The notes: a model not told the origin generated them from the sequence alone. 46,823 nucleotides of DNA from an uncultured Clostridia bacterium (GCA_944387495.1 CALXFD010000015.1:1-46823); one strand, 5' to 3'; shown: positions 1 through 9,050, numbered from the stretch's first letter. Made by a program: numbers and translations.

Positions 1-445
1 GTACAATACAGAGTTCATTCCCAAGTTGCCTAGTACCTAATCAAAAAATGTCCAATTTTTTGGGTTCAGTACATTAATACTCTTATTTTTTTTACCTTAT
101 AGGAAAGTGCATTATTTTCTTAAAAAGAGAATGAAGATATTTCAAAAAGTTAAGTCTTTAAAACAGAAACTTTCCTATAAGAGCAAAAAAACAGATGCAC
201 AGAAAAATAAATTTTTCGCGCAACAAATCTTAAACGCTTAGCTAAAACTTAAATAAAAAATCTATAATGTCTAAATAGAGAAAAGTTTTAGCGAAGCTAG
301 ATTTGTTCGCATAAAGAAATAAAATAGCTATTTTTATAATCTTAAAATATATAATATTACAAAAAAAGTTAAATATAAATGGTAACCTTTTTTAAAAAAA
401 TGGTAATATATAATTGTAGATATTTAATAGGAGTTCTGAAACGAA
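1..445. other. gene-free leader region with two inverted repeats
   Basis: I see no convincing coding region here. A perfect 13-bp inverted repeat pairs 96-108 with 169-181 (CTTATAGGAAAGT). A second, imperfect long hairpin pairs 219-230 with 299-310 and 241-249 with 284-292 (GCTAAAACT/AGTTTTAGC). Its loop contains TATAAT. Either could be the edge of a non-coding RNA or the 3' end of an upstream unit outside the window. Function is unknown. Confidence 0.5.
379..412 (+). promoter_or_regulatory. possible promoter/operator of the sigma-factor operon
   Basis: The octamer AATGGTAA occurs at 379-386 and again at 399-406, about two helical turns apart. The second copy runs into a TATATAAT-like stretch just ahead of the sigma-factor gene. 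Two phased copies near a -10-like element would suit an autoregulated promoter. This is inference from position and spacing only. Confidence 0.3.
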
Positions 446-997
446 ATGAAAGAAAGTAATTTAATAAAAAACTATATTCAAGATAATGAATTAGATATAG
501 AAAAGGTAATGAAAAAATATACGCCATACATATACACTATGCTAAGAAATAAAAATCCAAACCTAACAAATGAAGATATAGAAGAAATAGTTTCTGATGT
601 TTTTTTAGTAACATGGAAAAATCAATTTAAATTGGACAGAGATAAAGAATTGTTAGCATATTTAGTTGGAGTTACAAAAAATTTATATAATAAAAAAATA
701 AGAAACAAAAGAAGCACTGTAAATATAGAAAATTTAAACAATAATTTATTTGAAATAGAAAGTATAGAACATAAAATAGAGAATACAGAAAAAGAAAAAA
801 TAATTACAATGTTAGTAGATAATATGAAACAAGAAGACAAAGATATTTTTATATTTTATTATTATAGTTCAAGGACAATAAAAGAAATTGCAAATATGTT
901 AAATATAACAGAAAATAAAGTAAAATCAAGACTTTTTAGAATAAGAAAAAAGATAAAGAAAGAATTAGAAAAAAGGGGGTATAGTTGTAATGGATAA
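446..997 (+). CDS. RNA polymerase sigma factor, ECF/sigma-70 family
   Basis: The 183-residue protein has the two-domain layout of ECF sigma factors. Region 2, which binds core polymerase and the -10 element, spans about residues 24-90 and includes NEDIEEIVSDVFLVTW. Region 4, a helix-turn-helix for the -35 element, spans about 115-178 and includes TIKEIANMLNITENKVKSRL. AGGAG at 429-433 supports the ATG. The stop overlaps the next gene by 8 bases, so the two are translationally coupled, the usual arrangement of an ECF factor with its membrane regulator. The family call is firm. The inducing signal and regulon cannot be read from the sequence. Confidence 0.9.
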   Translation: MKESNLIKNYIQDNELDIEKVMKKYTPYIYTMLRNKNPNLTNEDIEEIVSDVFLVTWKNQFKLDRDKELLAYLVGVTKNLYNKKIRNKRSTVNIENLNNNLFEIESIEHKIENTEKEKIITMLVDNMKQEDKDIFIFYYYSSRTIKEIANMLNITENKVKSRLFRIRKKIKKELEKRGYSCNG

Positions 998-2138
998 TAA
1001 TATATTTGAAAATATAATTTCAAAATCACGAATGAAAATAGCTGTATCTAAATTTGAAGGAGAGGATGTAAAAATGCCAAAAAGAAATTTACCAAAGTTT
1101 GTTGCTACTTTTATAGTTGCAGCAACATTAAGTGGAGGATTAGTTTATGCAGCAGGAAGTACTATATATGAAAAGATATGGAAACAACCTGAAAGTTATA
1201 AAATTAATCAAAATGTAACTGATGAAGAAAAGGCAAAATGTATATCAGAGGAAGAAGCTGAAAATATAGGAAATTCATATTTGAAGAAAATTGGACTAAG
1301 TGATGAAACAATACAAAGTTTAGGATTAACAAAAGAGTTTCTTTCAAATGAAAATGTGTGGGACTTAACTTCCCAAAAAGCAACAATCGTGATAGATGGA
1401 GAAACAGGAAAAATAAAATCAGTAAATATCCCAACTTGGGAATATGAAATTCCGCAGAATTATGGAATTACAAGGGAAGAGGCAAGAAAAGTAGCAGAAG
1501 AATTATTACAAAAATATAGACCAGAAGACGATAACGGAGAATATGAATTAATTAGATTGAAAAGAAATAATGAACAAGATGAAAAGGCATATATTTGGTA
1601 TGCAGATTTTTATAAAAAATATGGAGACTTAATTAATCCAGAAGAAAGAATAAGTATTGGTTGGGTGCCAACAATAAATGGATTATACTCTTTAAATATT
1701 ACTTCAAAAGCTTATGAAAATAATGAACAAAAAATATCAAAAGAAGAAGCTATTAAAATTGCAACAGAAAAAGACCAACAAATTGAAACAAATAGAACCA
1801 TAAAGGATACAAAAGCTGAAATACGAATCAAGCAAATGAACGAAAATGTATATTTAAGAGAGAATTTTAAAGAAGAATATGAAAAAGGAACTCTTAATTT
1901 AGAAAAAACAGGAGAAAACACTTATAAACTAAAAGAAGATGCGGTTATGTATAAAACTGAGGAAAGAATTAGAAAAGTATGGTGTGTTGCAGTGATATAT
2001 GACTTAGAAGAACCATATTATGGCTACACATATTATATAGATAGTACAACAGGAGAAATTATTGGCGGACAGCTAGGAAATGACTTTTATAGTGAAGATG
2101 AACTAAGAGAAGATTATAATAATGTTATAGAAAAATAG
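990..2138 (+). CDS. membrane-anchored PepSY-like protein, probable anti-sigma partner
   Basis: This 382-residue protein has a short basic cytoplasmic N-terminus (about 1-36), one transmembrane helix (about 37-55) and a large extracytoplasmic part. The outer part has repeated units beginning SEEEAENIG, TREEARKVAEELL and SKEEAIKIA, and a C-terminal stretch ending in YYIDSTTGEIIGG, which resembles PepSY/YcdB-type domains. Its start lies inside the end of the sigma-factor gene. By position and topology it is likely the regulator that holds the sigma factor and senses the envelope. I see no recognisable zinc-finger anti-sigma motif, so that role is inference. Confidence 0.6.
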   Translation: MDNNIFENIISKSRMKIAVSKFEGEDVKMPKRNLPKFVATFIVAATLSGGLVYAAGSTIYEKIWKQPESYKINQNVTDEEKAKCISEEEAENIGNSYLKKIGLSDETIQSLGLTKEFLSNENVWDLTSQKATIVIDGETGKIKSVNIPTWEYEIPQNYGITREEARKVAEELLQKYRPEDDNGEYELIRLKRNNEQDEKAYIWYADFYKKYGDLINPEERISIGWVPTINGLYSLNITSKAYENNEQKISKEEAIKIATEKDQQIETNRTIKDTKAEIRIKQMNENVYLRENFKEEYEKGTLNLEKTGENTYKLKEDAVMYKTEERIRKVWCVAVIYDLEEPYYGYTYYIDSTTGEIIGGQLGNDFYSEDELREDYNNVIEK

Positions 2139-2150
2139 TAGGGAAATTAT

Positions 2151-2184
2151 AAAGCAGATAATTAGTTGCTAATTATCTGCTTTT
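2151..2184 (+). terminator. intrinsic terminator after the sigma operon
   Basis: A near-perfect hairpin has GCAGATAATTAG paired with CTAATTATCTGC around a TTG loop. It is preceded by AAA and followed by TTTT, and sits 13 bases after the stop of the PepSY-like gene. Confidence 0.9.
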
Positions 2185-2220
2185 ATGATAACATATGGAT
2201 AATAAATTATGGAGGTATTT

Positions 2221-2754
2221 ATGAGCAATATTATAATATATGGTTCTAAATATGGAACAACTAAAAAGTATGCAGAAGAGCTTTCAAAACGAATTGGTAT
2301 AAAAGCAATTCCTTTTGAAAAAGTGGAAGATATAAATGCGTATGATAAAATTGTCTATTTCGGGGGCTTATATGCAGGTGGAGTATTAGGAATGTCTAAA
2401 ACATTAAAAAAATTAAATGACATATCTAATAAAACAATCATAATAGTTACAGTTGGTCTTGCGGACCCAACAGATAAAGAAAATATAAACAATATAAGAA
2501 ATAATATGAAAATACAATTAAAAAAAGCTCTTTTTGAAAAAGCAAAAATATTTCATTTAAGAGGTGGAATAGATTATTCTAAGTTGAATTTTACACATAA
2601 AACAATGATGAGTTTACTTTACAAAAAAGTTAAAAATTTACCAGAAGAAAAGAAAACAGTAGAAGTAAAAGCAATGATAGATACCTATAATAAAAAAGTC
2701 GATTTTGTTGATTTTTCTTGTTTAGATAATATAATAGATGAAATAAGAAAGTAA
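2221..2754 (+). CDS. flavodoxin-domain protein
   Basis: The 177-residue protein begins with a flavodoxin fold: strand IIIY, then the phosphate-binding loop GSKYGTTKKYAEEL (about 8-21), where family members hold FMN. A second strand KIVYFGGLYAGGVLG matches the flavin-edge loop of the flavodoxin_5/HemG-like group. These carry electrons or act on porphyrinogens; the substrate here is unknown. The start is ATG 2221, preceded by GGAGGT at 2211-2216. An in-frame ATG at 2209 overlaps that ribosome site and is probably not used. The gene follows a strong terminator and so starts a new transcription unit. Confidence 0.75.
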   Translation: MSNIIIYGSKYGTTKKYAEELSKRIGIKAIPFEKVEDINAYDKIVYFGGLYAGGVLGMSKTLKKLNDISNKTIIIVTVGLADPTDKENINNIRNNMKIQLKKALFEKAKIFHLRGGIDYSKLNFTHKTMMSLLYKKVKNLPEEKKTVEVKAMIDTYNKKVDFVDFSCLDNIIDEIRK

Positions 2755-2816
2755 AATAATAAGATAAAAATTAATGAATTATAGAAAATTATTGTAGAAT
2801 ATTAGGAGTCCATAAA

Positions 2817-3725
2817 ATGAAAATTGTAACATCTGGAAACAAATATATAGATATTGATGCTTATGCAAGTTGTATATCATATAGTAATTTTTTAAATCAA
2901 AAAGGAATACCAAGTAAAGCTGTTAGTACAGCTAAATTAAATGAAAGTATTACTAAAAAACTCTTAAATTTAAACATAAAACTAGATAAATATATGCCAG
3001 CAGAAGATGATGAATTTGTAATAATAGATGTATCTAATAAAAATTATTTTGATAATATTGTAAAAGAAAATAAAATTATAGAAGTAATAGATCACCACAC
3101 AGGCTATGAAGAATATTGGAAGGAAAAATTAGGCGAAAAATCAAAAATAGAGTTTATAGGCTCTGTTGCAACAATAATTTTTGAATTGTATGAAAAAGAA
3201 AATTTACAAGAAAAGATAACAAAAGATATTGCATATTTAATGATGTCGGCAATTTTAGACAATACTTTAAATTTTAAAGCAAAGATAACAACACCAAGAG
3301 ATATAACAGCATATAAGAAATTGGAGAAAATAGCAAAATGTTCAAAAAATTATGCCAGTGAATATTTTTTAGAATGTCAACAAAATATAGAAGAAGACTT
3401 AAAAACAGCATTAGAAAATGATACTAAAACAGAAATAATAAGTGGAAAGTTACCAAATGTAATTTCTCAATTAACAGTATGGGATAAAAACAACATATTA
3501 GACAGTAAACAACTAATAGATGATACTTTAAAAAACTTTGGAAATGAATATATATTAAATTTAATATGCTTGAAAGAAGAAAAAAGTTATATTATAGCTT
3601 CAAATGATTTATTATTACATAATATTCAAGAACTATTAAAAGGAACTATAAATGAATTTTATCTAGAATGTGAAAACGTCTGGTTAAGAAAAGAAATTAT
3701 AAAAAGAGCAAGAGAAATAAGATAA
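2817..3725 (+). CDS. DHH-family phosphoesterase (pyrophosphatase-like)
   Basis: The 302-residue protein shows the ordered metal-binding motifs of the DHH superfamily: DID (12-14), an aspartate after a beta strand (IID, D71), the signature DHH (92-94) and AILDNTLN (D148). It has about the size of family-II manganese inorganic pyrophosphatases and related DHH/DHHA2 phosphoesterases. The N-terminal loop GNKYIDIDAYAS differs from the usual GHxxPDxDS of pyrophosphatase. The substrate may therefore be a different phosphoanhydride or small nucleotide. It sits in a run of nucleotide-processing genes, consistent with phosphate-bond hydrolysis in the cytosol. Confidence 0.75.
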   Translation: MKIVTSGNKYIDIDAYASCISYSNFLNQKGIPSKAVSTAKLNESITKKLLNLNIKLDKYMPAEDDEFVIIDVSNKNYFDNIVKENKIIEVIDHHTGYEEYWKEKLGEKSKIEFIGSVATIIFELYEKENLQEKITKDIAYLMMSAILDNTLNFKAKITTPRDITAYKKLEKIAKCSKNYASEYFLECQQNIEEDLKTALENDTKTEIISGKLPNVISQLTVWDKNNILDSKQLIDDTLKNFGNEYILNLICLKEEKSYIIASNDLLLHNIQELLKGTINEFYLECENVWLRKEIIKRAREIR

Positions 3726-3786
3726 AAAAAATCCACAAGTAGAAGTTTATAAACCATATTATTTTAAATTAAAAGTGAGGGAAAAA

Positions 3787-4359
3787 ATGAAAAATTTAAG
3801 AGAAAAAATAGAAAATTATAAACCATATAACGAGCAAGAAGAAAAAGATAAGCAAGTGATACTAAAATACATAGATACATTTGATGATGTACTTACAAGA
3901 AACAACGAATTCGGACATTTTACAGCATCATCATGGGTAGTTAATAAAGAAAAAACAAAAGTACTAATGATATATCATAACATATATAAATCATGGTCAT
4001 GGACAGGAGGACATGCAGATGGAGAAACAGATTTATTAGGTACAGCAATTCGTGAACTAAAAGAAGAAACAGGAGCTAAAAATGTAAAAGTACTAGATGA
4101 TGATATATTTTCATTAGAAATTATATGTGTTAATGGTCATGTAAAAAGAGGTAAATATGTATCTTCTCATGTACATCTTAATTTAACATATCTTCTAGAA
4201 GTAGATGAAAACGAAACTTTACATATAAAAGAAGATGAGAATAGTGGAGTTAGATGGGTCAATATAGAAGATGTAGAAAAAGTATCAAATGAAAAATGGG
4301 TTGTAGAAAATGTCTATAATAAATTAAATAAAAAACTAGAAAAATATAGAGGAAAATAA
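3787..4359 (+). CDS. NUDIX hydrolase
   Basis: This 190-residue protein has a NUDIX box at about 74-96, reading GGHADGETDLLGTAIREL followed by KEETG. The REL-KEET core that binds the catalytic metal is intact. The glutamate usually found at the first E of the motif appears shifted by one and replaced by threonine relative to the common GGHADGDED form. NUDIX enzymes cleave nucleoside diphosphates linked to another group. The substrate is not evident. The start is placed at ATG 3787 because GTGAGGG just upstream reads as the ribosome site. It lies between a DHH phosphoesterase and a MazG-HD protein, both hydrolases of phosphorylated compounds. Confidence 0.8.
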   Translation: MKNLREKIENYKPYNEQEEKDKQVILKYIDTFDDVLTRNNEFGHFTASSWVVNKEKTKVLMIYHNIYKSWSWTGGHADGETDLLGTAIRELKEETGAKNVKVLDDDIFSLEIICVNGHVKRGKYVSSHVHLNLTYLLEVDENETLHIKEDENSGVRWVNIEDVEKVSNEKWVVENVYNKLNKKLEKYRGK

Positions 4360-4381
4360 AAAGAAAAGGAAGAATAAGGTT

Positions 4382-5383
4382 ATGGCTAATAAAGATTCAA
4401 TGAATTCTCAATTAGAATTATGGAATAGTCTAAATGAAAATAATACATTACAAGAGGTACAGAAATACATCAAAAATGTAATAGAAATAAGAGGTTTTGC
4501 AAATCAAGAAATAGAAAAAACGATGCTATTACTGTTAGAAGAAGTAGGCGAATTAGCAAAATCTATACGAAAAAATGCTACTAATATGAGCATAGATAAA
4601 AATAAAATAAATCACTATGACACAATAGAAAGTGAGGTTGCAGATGTTTTTATTGTACTAAATAGTGTATGTAATAAACTAAATATTGATTTATATAAAG
4701 CATTAAAAGACAAAGAAGAGCAAAATATAAAGAGAAAATGGAGCCAAGAAGATAAATCAATAGAAGTAAATAAAGAATTAAGAGAATATATAGAAAAGGA
4801 AATATTTCCTTTATATGATAAAAATGAAGAAGGTCATGGAGTAAGTCATATAAGAACAGTAATACAACGAAGTCTAAATTTTGCAAAAGACTATAATGTA
4901 AATGTGGATATGGTATATACAGTAGCAGCATATCATGATTTAGGACATCATATAGACAGAAAAAAACATGAGATTATATCAGCAGAAATATTTATGAAAG
5001 ATGAAAAAATAAAAAAATGGTTTACAGATGAACAAAGAAAAATAATAAAAGAAGCAATAGAAGACCACAGAGCGTCAAGTAAACACGAACCAAGAACTAT
5101 ATATGGAATGATTGTAAGTACAGCAGACAGAACTATTATAGATATTGATAATAGCATAAAAAGAAGTTATTCTTATGGGAAAAGAAACTATATAGGATTA
5201 TCAGAAGAAGAACAAATTGAAAGAGTTTATAATCACTTACTTGAAAAATACGGAGAAAACGGATATGCAAAAGTATATATAGAAGACAAAGAATTTGACG
5301 AAGCTATTAAAAAATTAAGAGAAGCTTTATCAAATAAAGAAGAATTTATTGAAAGAGTAAAAAAAGTGGTAAAGGCACATTAG
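4382..5383 (+). CDS. MazG-like pyrophosphohydrolase fused to an HD-domain phosphohydrolase
   Basis: The 333-residue protein joins two enzymes. The N-terminal part (about 20-118) is MazG-like, with LLEEVGELAK (E53, E54, E57) and ESEVADV (E85, D88) forming the usual metal cage that splits NTPs to NMP and pyrophosphate. The C-terminal part (about 140-330) is an HD phosphohydrolase with GVSH (H156), HD (185-186), EDH (H229) and TAD (D249). Each half is a recognisable complete domain. Working in series, one would make a nucleoside monophosphate and the other could dephosphorylate it or another phosphoester. That coupling is inference. It sits immediately before two HAM1-type pyrophosphatases. Confidence 0.8.
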   Translation: MANKDSMNSQLELWNSLNENNTLQEVQKYIKNVIEIRGFANQEIEKTMLLLLEEVGELAKSIRKNATNMSIDKNKINHYDTIESEVADVFIVLNSVCNKLNIDLYKALKDKEEQNIKRKWSQEDKSIEVNKELREYIEKEIFPLYDKNEEGHGVSHIRTVIQRSLNFAKDYNVNVDMVYTVAAYHDLGHHIDRKKHEIISAEIFMKDEKIKKWFTDEQRKIIKEAIEDHRASSKHEPRTIYGMIVSTADRTIIDIDNSIKRSYSYGKRNYIGLSEEEQIERVYNHLLEKYGENGYAKVYIEDKEFDEAIKKLREALSNKEEFIERVKKVVKAH

Positions 5384-5438
5384 CTACTCTTTCAGCATTA
5401 GATTTAAAAAAATGATTTTTAATAAAAAGGAGACAAAA

Positions 5439-6008
5439 ATGGATAAAGAAATAATAATAGCCTCAGGTAATAAAGGAAAGATTAAAGAAGCACAAGCAAT
5501 ATTAAATAACTATAAAATAGTATCTATTAAAGAAATAGGACTAGAAATTGAAGTTGATGAAAATGAAGATACATTTGAAAAAAATGCAATAAAAAAGGCA
5601 GAAACTATTGCAAAAAAACTTAATGGAAAATTGTGTATTGCAGATGATTCAGGAATAGAAATAGAGTATCTAGATGGTTTTCCAGGAGTCCGTACAAAAA
5701 GATGGCTTGATGGTACAGATAGAGAAAGAAATTTAGCAATATTAGAAAAGCTAAATGGTGTTCCAAAGGAAAAAAGAAATATAAAATTTACTACTGCTAT
5801 TGCATTATCTGATGGAGTAAAAACTATTTGTGAAATAGGATATATTGATGGATTTGTTTCAGAAGAAGTAAGAGGAGATAATGGTTTTGGCTTTGATGAA
5901 ATATTTGAATTAGAAAATGGAAAAACGTTAGCTGAATTATCAGATGATGAAAAAAATAAAATAAGTGCAAGAAAAATAGCATTAGAGAAGATAAAAAAGA
6001 GATTATAG
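5439..6008 (+). CDS. rdgB: dITP/XTP pyrophosphatase (RdgB/HAM1 family)
   Basis: The 189-residue protein matches the HAM1/RdgB family across its length: SGNKGKIKE (9-17), the metal/nucleotide motif ADDSGIEI (68-75), GFPGVRTKRW (80-89) and GFGFDEIF near the C-terminus. Family members hydrolyse non-canonical purine triphosphates (dITP, XTP) to the monophosphate, keeping deaminated bases out of DNA and RNA. The start at ATG 5439 follows AAAAGGAG with good spacing; an upstream in-frame ATG at 5412 has no ribosome site. It is followed 28 bases later by a divergent paralogue. Confidence 0.92.
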   Translation: MDKEIIIASGNKGKIKEAQAILNNYKIVSIKEIGLEIEVDENEDTFEKNAIKKAETIAKKLNGKLCIADDSGIEIEYLDGFPGVRTKRWLDGTDRERNLAILEKLNGVPKEKRNIKFTTAIALSDGVKTICEIGYIDGFVSEEVRGDNGFGFDEIFELENGKTLAELSDDEKNKISARKIALEKIKKRL

Positions 6009-6036
6009 AATATTTAGTAATATGGAGGCACAAAAA

Positions 6037-6636
6037 ATGAAAGTATTATTTGCAACAACTAATCCAGCAAAAGTAGAAAAATATAAAGACAGATTAGAAA
6101 AAAGAGGAGTAGAGTTAATAACAATTAAAGATTTAGATTTGAATTTTCATGTAGAGGAAAGTGGAAAAAACGCATTAGAGAATGCATATATAAAAGCCAA
6201 AACATATTATGATGCTACAAAGATAATAACAATAGGAATGGATAATAATTTGTTTATAGATGAATTACCAGAAGAAAAACAAATAGGAACACATGTAAGA
6301 AGAATTAATGGTAAAGAGTTAAATGATGATGAAATGATTGATTACTATACAAACTTAGTAAAAGAATATGGAGGAAAACTTACAGCTAAATGGGTATATG
6401 GTATGGTAATATATAATGGAAAAGAAAAAAAGGAGTTTACATGGAGTAAAAGCAATTTTTATTTTGTGGACAAACCAAGTGACAAAAGAAATCCAGGTTA
6501 CCCATTAGATTCAATATCTATAATACCTGAGTATAATAAGTATTTAGTAGAACTTACAGATGAAGAGAAAAAAGAATATAATGAAAAAACTAATGATGGA
6601 CAAGTAATTGATTTTATTGTTAATAGTATAAATTAA
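6037..6636 (+). CDS. divergent HAM1-like nucleoside-triphosphate pyrophosphatase
   Basis: The 199-residue protein begins ATTNPAKVEKYKDRL (6-20), the HAM1 fold's nucleotide-contacting start, but the usual ADDSGL motif is replaced by GMDNNLFIDELP (67-78). The C-terminal part also lacks GFGFDP, so either substrate choice has changed or activity is reduced. The fold is supported by end-to-end resemblance to its neighbour's start and by size. ATG 6037 is chosen because GGAGG lies just upstream, inside the longer open frame. Tandem canonical and divergent HAM1 genes suggest the second handles another nucleotide. That is inference. Confidence 0.65.
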   Translation: MKVLFATTNPAKVEKYKDRLEKRGVELITIKDLDLNFHVEESGKNALENAYIKAKTYYDATKIITIGMDNNLFIDELPEEKQIGTHVRRINGKELNDDEMIDYYTNLVKEYGGKLTAKWVYGMVIYNGKEKKEFTWSKSNFYFVDKPSDKRNPGYPLDSISIIPEYNKYLVELTDEEKKEYNEKTNDGQVIDFIVNSIN

Positions 6637-6660
6637 ATAATAGAAACTGAAAGGAAAAGT

Positions 6661-7606
6661 ATGTTATCAATATTAGATGTAAAAAAGAGATTGCCAAAAG
6701 ATTTTATAGATGAATTATATAATACATATACACCACTTACAGTAGATAAAATTTTATCTGGAATGCTAGGAAATAGAAATACAACATTAAGAGTAAATAA
6801 TTTAAAATATAATATACAAGATTTAATGAAATATTTCAGAGAAAATAATATAAAATTTCTTCGAGTACAGTGGTATGAAGATGCATTAGTAATAAAAAAT
6901 GCGAACGAAAAACAAATTCAAAAATTAGATATTTATGAAAAAGGATTTTTATATCTACAAAGTTTATCTAGTATGCTACCTCCAATAGTTTTAAACCCAA
7001 AACCAGGAGAAAAAGTTTTAGATTTAACAGCAGCTCCACGGTAGTAAAACAACACAGATGGCTATGATGATGAATAATGAAGGGTATATTTTAGCAAATG
7101 AATTAGATAGTATTAGATGTGAAAGATTAAAATATAATGTAGATAAACAAGGAGCTAAAATAATTGAAGTGATAAATAAAAGGGGAGAAAAGATTGGAGA
7201 AGAATATAAAGAAAAGTTTGATAAAGTATTATTAGATGCACCATGTAGTGGAGAAGGAAGATTTGTAGGAAATGATGTAAATACTTATAGGAATTGGTCA
7301 TTAAAAACAGTAAGACAACTTTCAAAATTGCAAAAAAAATTAATAAAAAGCGCATATGAAGCTTTAAAACCTAATGGGATAATGGTATATTCTACATGTA
7401 CATTAAATAAAGAAGAAAATGAAAATGTATTACAATGGGCATTAGAAAATTTGAATTTAAAATTGTTAGATATAAACTTAGATTTTAAAGATAAAATGAA
7501 TGGATTTAATGAAGGATTAGATGTGAATATTAATAAATCAATAAGAGTATTACCATCAAAAATTCAAGAGGGATTCTTTATTGCTAAATTAAAAAAATTT
7601 AACTAA
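6661..7606 (+). pseudogene. RsmB/RsmF-type RNA cytosine-5 methyltransferase, frameshifted
   Basis: Two adjacent frames together give one NOL1/NOP2/sun-family methyltransferase. The first (to 7044) ends ...VLDLTAAPR-stop. The second continues in the +1 frame with GSKTTQMA, KVLLDAPCSGEGR (motif IV, catalytic PC) and MVYSTCTLNKEENE (motif VI, catalytic TC). The SAM-binding motif should read DLTAAPGSKTTQ. It is interrupted by one extra C at 7039, which makes an in-frame CGG followed directly by TAG. All catalytic motifs are otherwise intact. It may be a recent mutation, an assembly error, or recoding at the rare CGG codon. Such enzymes make m5C in 16S rRNA or tRNA. Confidence 0.85.
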
Positions 7607-7633
7607 TAAATATAATAAAGGAGGTAATAATAT

Positions 7634-8200
7634 ATGAAATATTTTAAAAAACTATTAGGAGACAATATATTTTTATCACCAAGAAATGCAGATGATGAAA
7701 CAGTAGAAAAATTTACAAAATGGCTAAACGATTTTAATACAACAGATTATATAGGAAGAAGTTCAACTGTTTATACATTACAAGGAGAAAGAGAATATCT
7801 ACAAAACAATTCTAATCAAGAAGCAAGTTTTTTTATTATAGAAAGTGTTAATAATAATCTGATAGGAACAATATCACTAGAAAATATAGACCACATAAAT
7901 AGAAGAGCAACATTAGGAATTTTTATAGGAGATACAGGAGAAAGAAATAAAGGTTATGGTGCAGAAGCTATTAATTTAATATTAGATTATGGTTTTAATT
8001 ATTTGAATTTGAATAATATAAAATTAGATGTTTTCGAATTTAATGAAAGAGCATATAAATGTTACCAAAAATGTGGCTTTAAATTATGTGGTAGAAGAAG
8101 AAAATGTGTTTATTTGAATGGAAACTATTATGATGTATTAAGTATGGATATTTTAAAAGATGAATTTCAAGGAAATTTCATTAGAAATAAAAATATATAA
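7634..8200 (+). CDS. GNAT-family N-acetyltransferase (RimJ/RimL-like)
   Basis: The 188-residue protein opens LGDNIFLSPRNADDE and has the acetyl-CoA site around LGIFIGDTGERNKGYGAEA (residues about 95-113; the R/Q-x-x-G-x-G/A motif is RNKGYG). NIKLDVFEFNERAYKCYQKCGF follows, typical of RimJ/RimL acetyltransferases that modify protein N-termini or amino groups. An AAAGGAGG site precedes the ATG. It lies 28 bases after the methyltransferase remnant and is probably co-transcribed with it. The acceptor is not predictable. Confidence 0.85.
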   Translation: MKYFKKLLGDNIFLSPRNADDETVEKFTKWLNDFNTTDYIGRSSTVYTLQGEREYLQNNSNQEASFFIIESVNNNLIGTISLENIDHINRRATLGIFIGDTGERNKGYGAEAINLILDYGFNYLNLNNIKLDVFEFNERAYKCYQKCGFKLCGRRRKCVYLNGNYYDVLSMDILKDEFQGNFIRNKNI

Positions 8201-8209
8201 AAAGATTAG

Positions 8210-8254
8210 ATAAATAATATTTGATGAATAGATATTTTGTCAAATATTATTTAT
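8210..8254. terminator. 15-bp hairpin between GNAT and metallopeptidase genes
   Basis: ATAAATAATATTTGA (8210-8224) pairs perfectly with TCAAATATTATTTAT (8240-8254). No clean U-run follows, so this may be an mRNA-stabilising or weak terminator structure. Confidence 0.5.
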
Positions 8255-8281
8255 TACTTATTAAAAGGTTGGGATGTTCAA

Positions 8282-9019
8282 ATGTCAAAATTATATATAC
8301 AGATAAAGGATAAGCAAATACCATTAATTTTAAGAAATTATAAAAATACAAGAAATATAAAAATGTATTTTAATGGAACAACTTTTAATATTAGTAAGCC
8401 TAAATATTTATCTAATAAAAAAGTTTTTGCTTTGCTCAAAGAAAATGAAGAAAAGATTTATGAACAATATTTAAGTATAATATCAGAAGATAGTGATGTA
8501 ATAAAACACTGGAAAACAGGAGAAAAATTTTTATATGGTGGAGAATATTATACAATTGATAGAGAATATACACATAAGAAACGTTTTAGTATAGACTTAA
8601 ATAAAGATAAAAAGCTATTTAAAATATTTGTTCCTTTAATCATAGAAGAGGAAATCCAAGTAAAACAATATATAGATAAAATGATAAAAAAATTATTACA
8701 AAATAACACATGTGTTATAATACAAGAAAGATTACCGTATTGGAGCAATATAACTAAGATTAATTATAGTAGTTTCAATGTAAGAGATGCGAAAACTAAA
8801 TATGGAAGTTGTAAACCAGATACAGGTGAATTATATTTTAGTTCTCGATTAGCAATGTTGCCACAAGCTCAAATTGATGCTATAATAGTACACGAGCTTT
8901 GTCATATGATATATAGAAATCATAGTAATAACTTTTATGGCTTAGTAAAAGAATATATACCTAATTATGATGAAATAAATAAATGGTTAAAGAAAAATGC
9001 AAAAGAATTAATGTTTTAA
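8282..9019 (+). CDS. YgjP/WLM-type zinc metallopeptidase (DUF45, M48-like)
   Basis: The 245-residue protein has the zinc site HELCH (204-208) followed by H214 in HELCHMIYRNHS, and the upstream stretch AKTKYGSCKPDTGELYFSSRL that is diagnostic of the YgjP-like DUF45 family. These are cytosolic SprT/M48-related metallopeptidases of uncertain substrate. In several bacteria they lie beside type I restriction genes, but no such genes are here. The start is placed at ATG 8282. The longer frame would begin at a TTG inside the preceding hairpin, with no ribosome site. Confidence 0.85.
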   Translation: MSKLYIQIKDKQIPLILRNYKNTRNIKMYFNGTTFNISKPKYLSNKKVFALLKENEEKIYEQYLSIISEDSDVIKHWKTGEKFLYGGEYYTIDREYTHKKRFSIDLNKDKKLFKIFVPLIIEEEIQVKQYIDKMIKKLLQNNTCVIIQERLPYWSNITKINYSSFNVRDAKTKYGSCKPDTGELYFSSRLAMLPQAQIDAIIVHELCHMIYRNHSNNFYGLVKEYIPNYDEINKWLKKNAKELMF

Positions 9020-9050
9020 AATAAAAGTTCAAGAAAGAAGAGGAGAAAAA

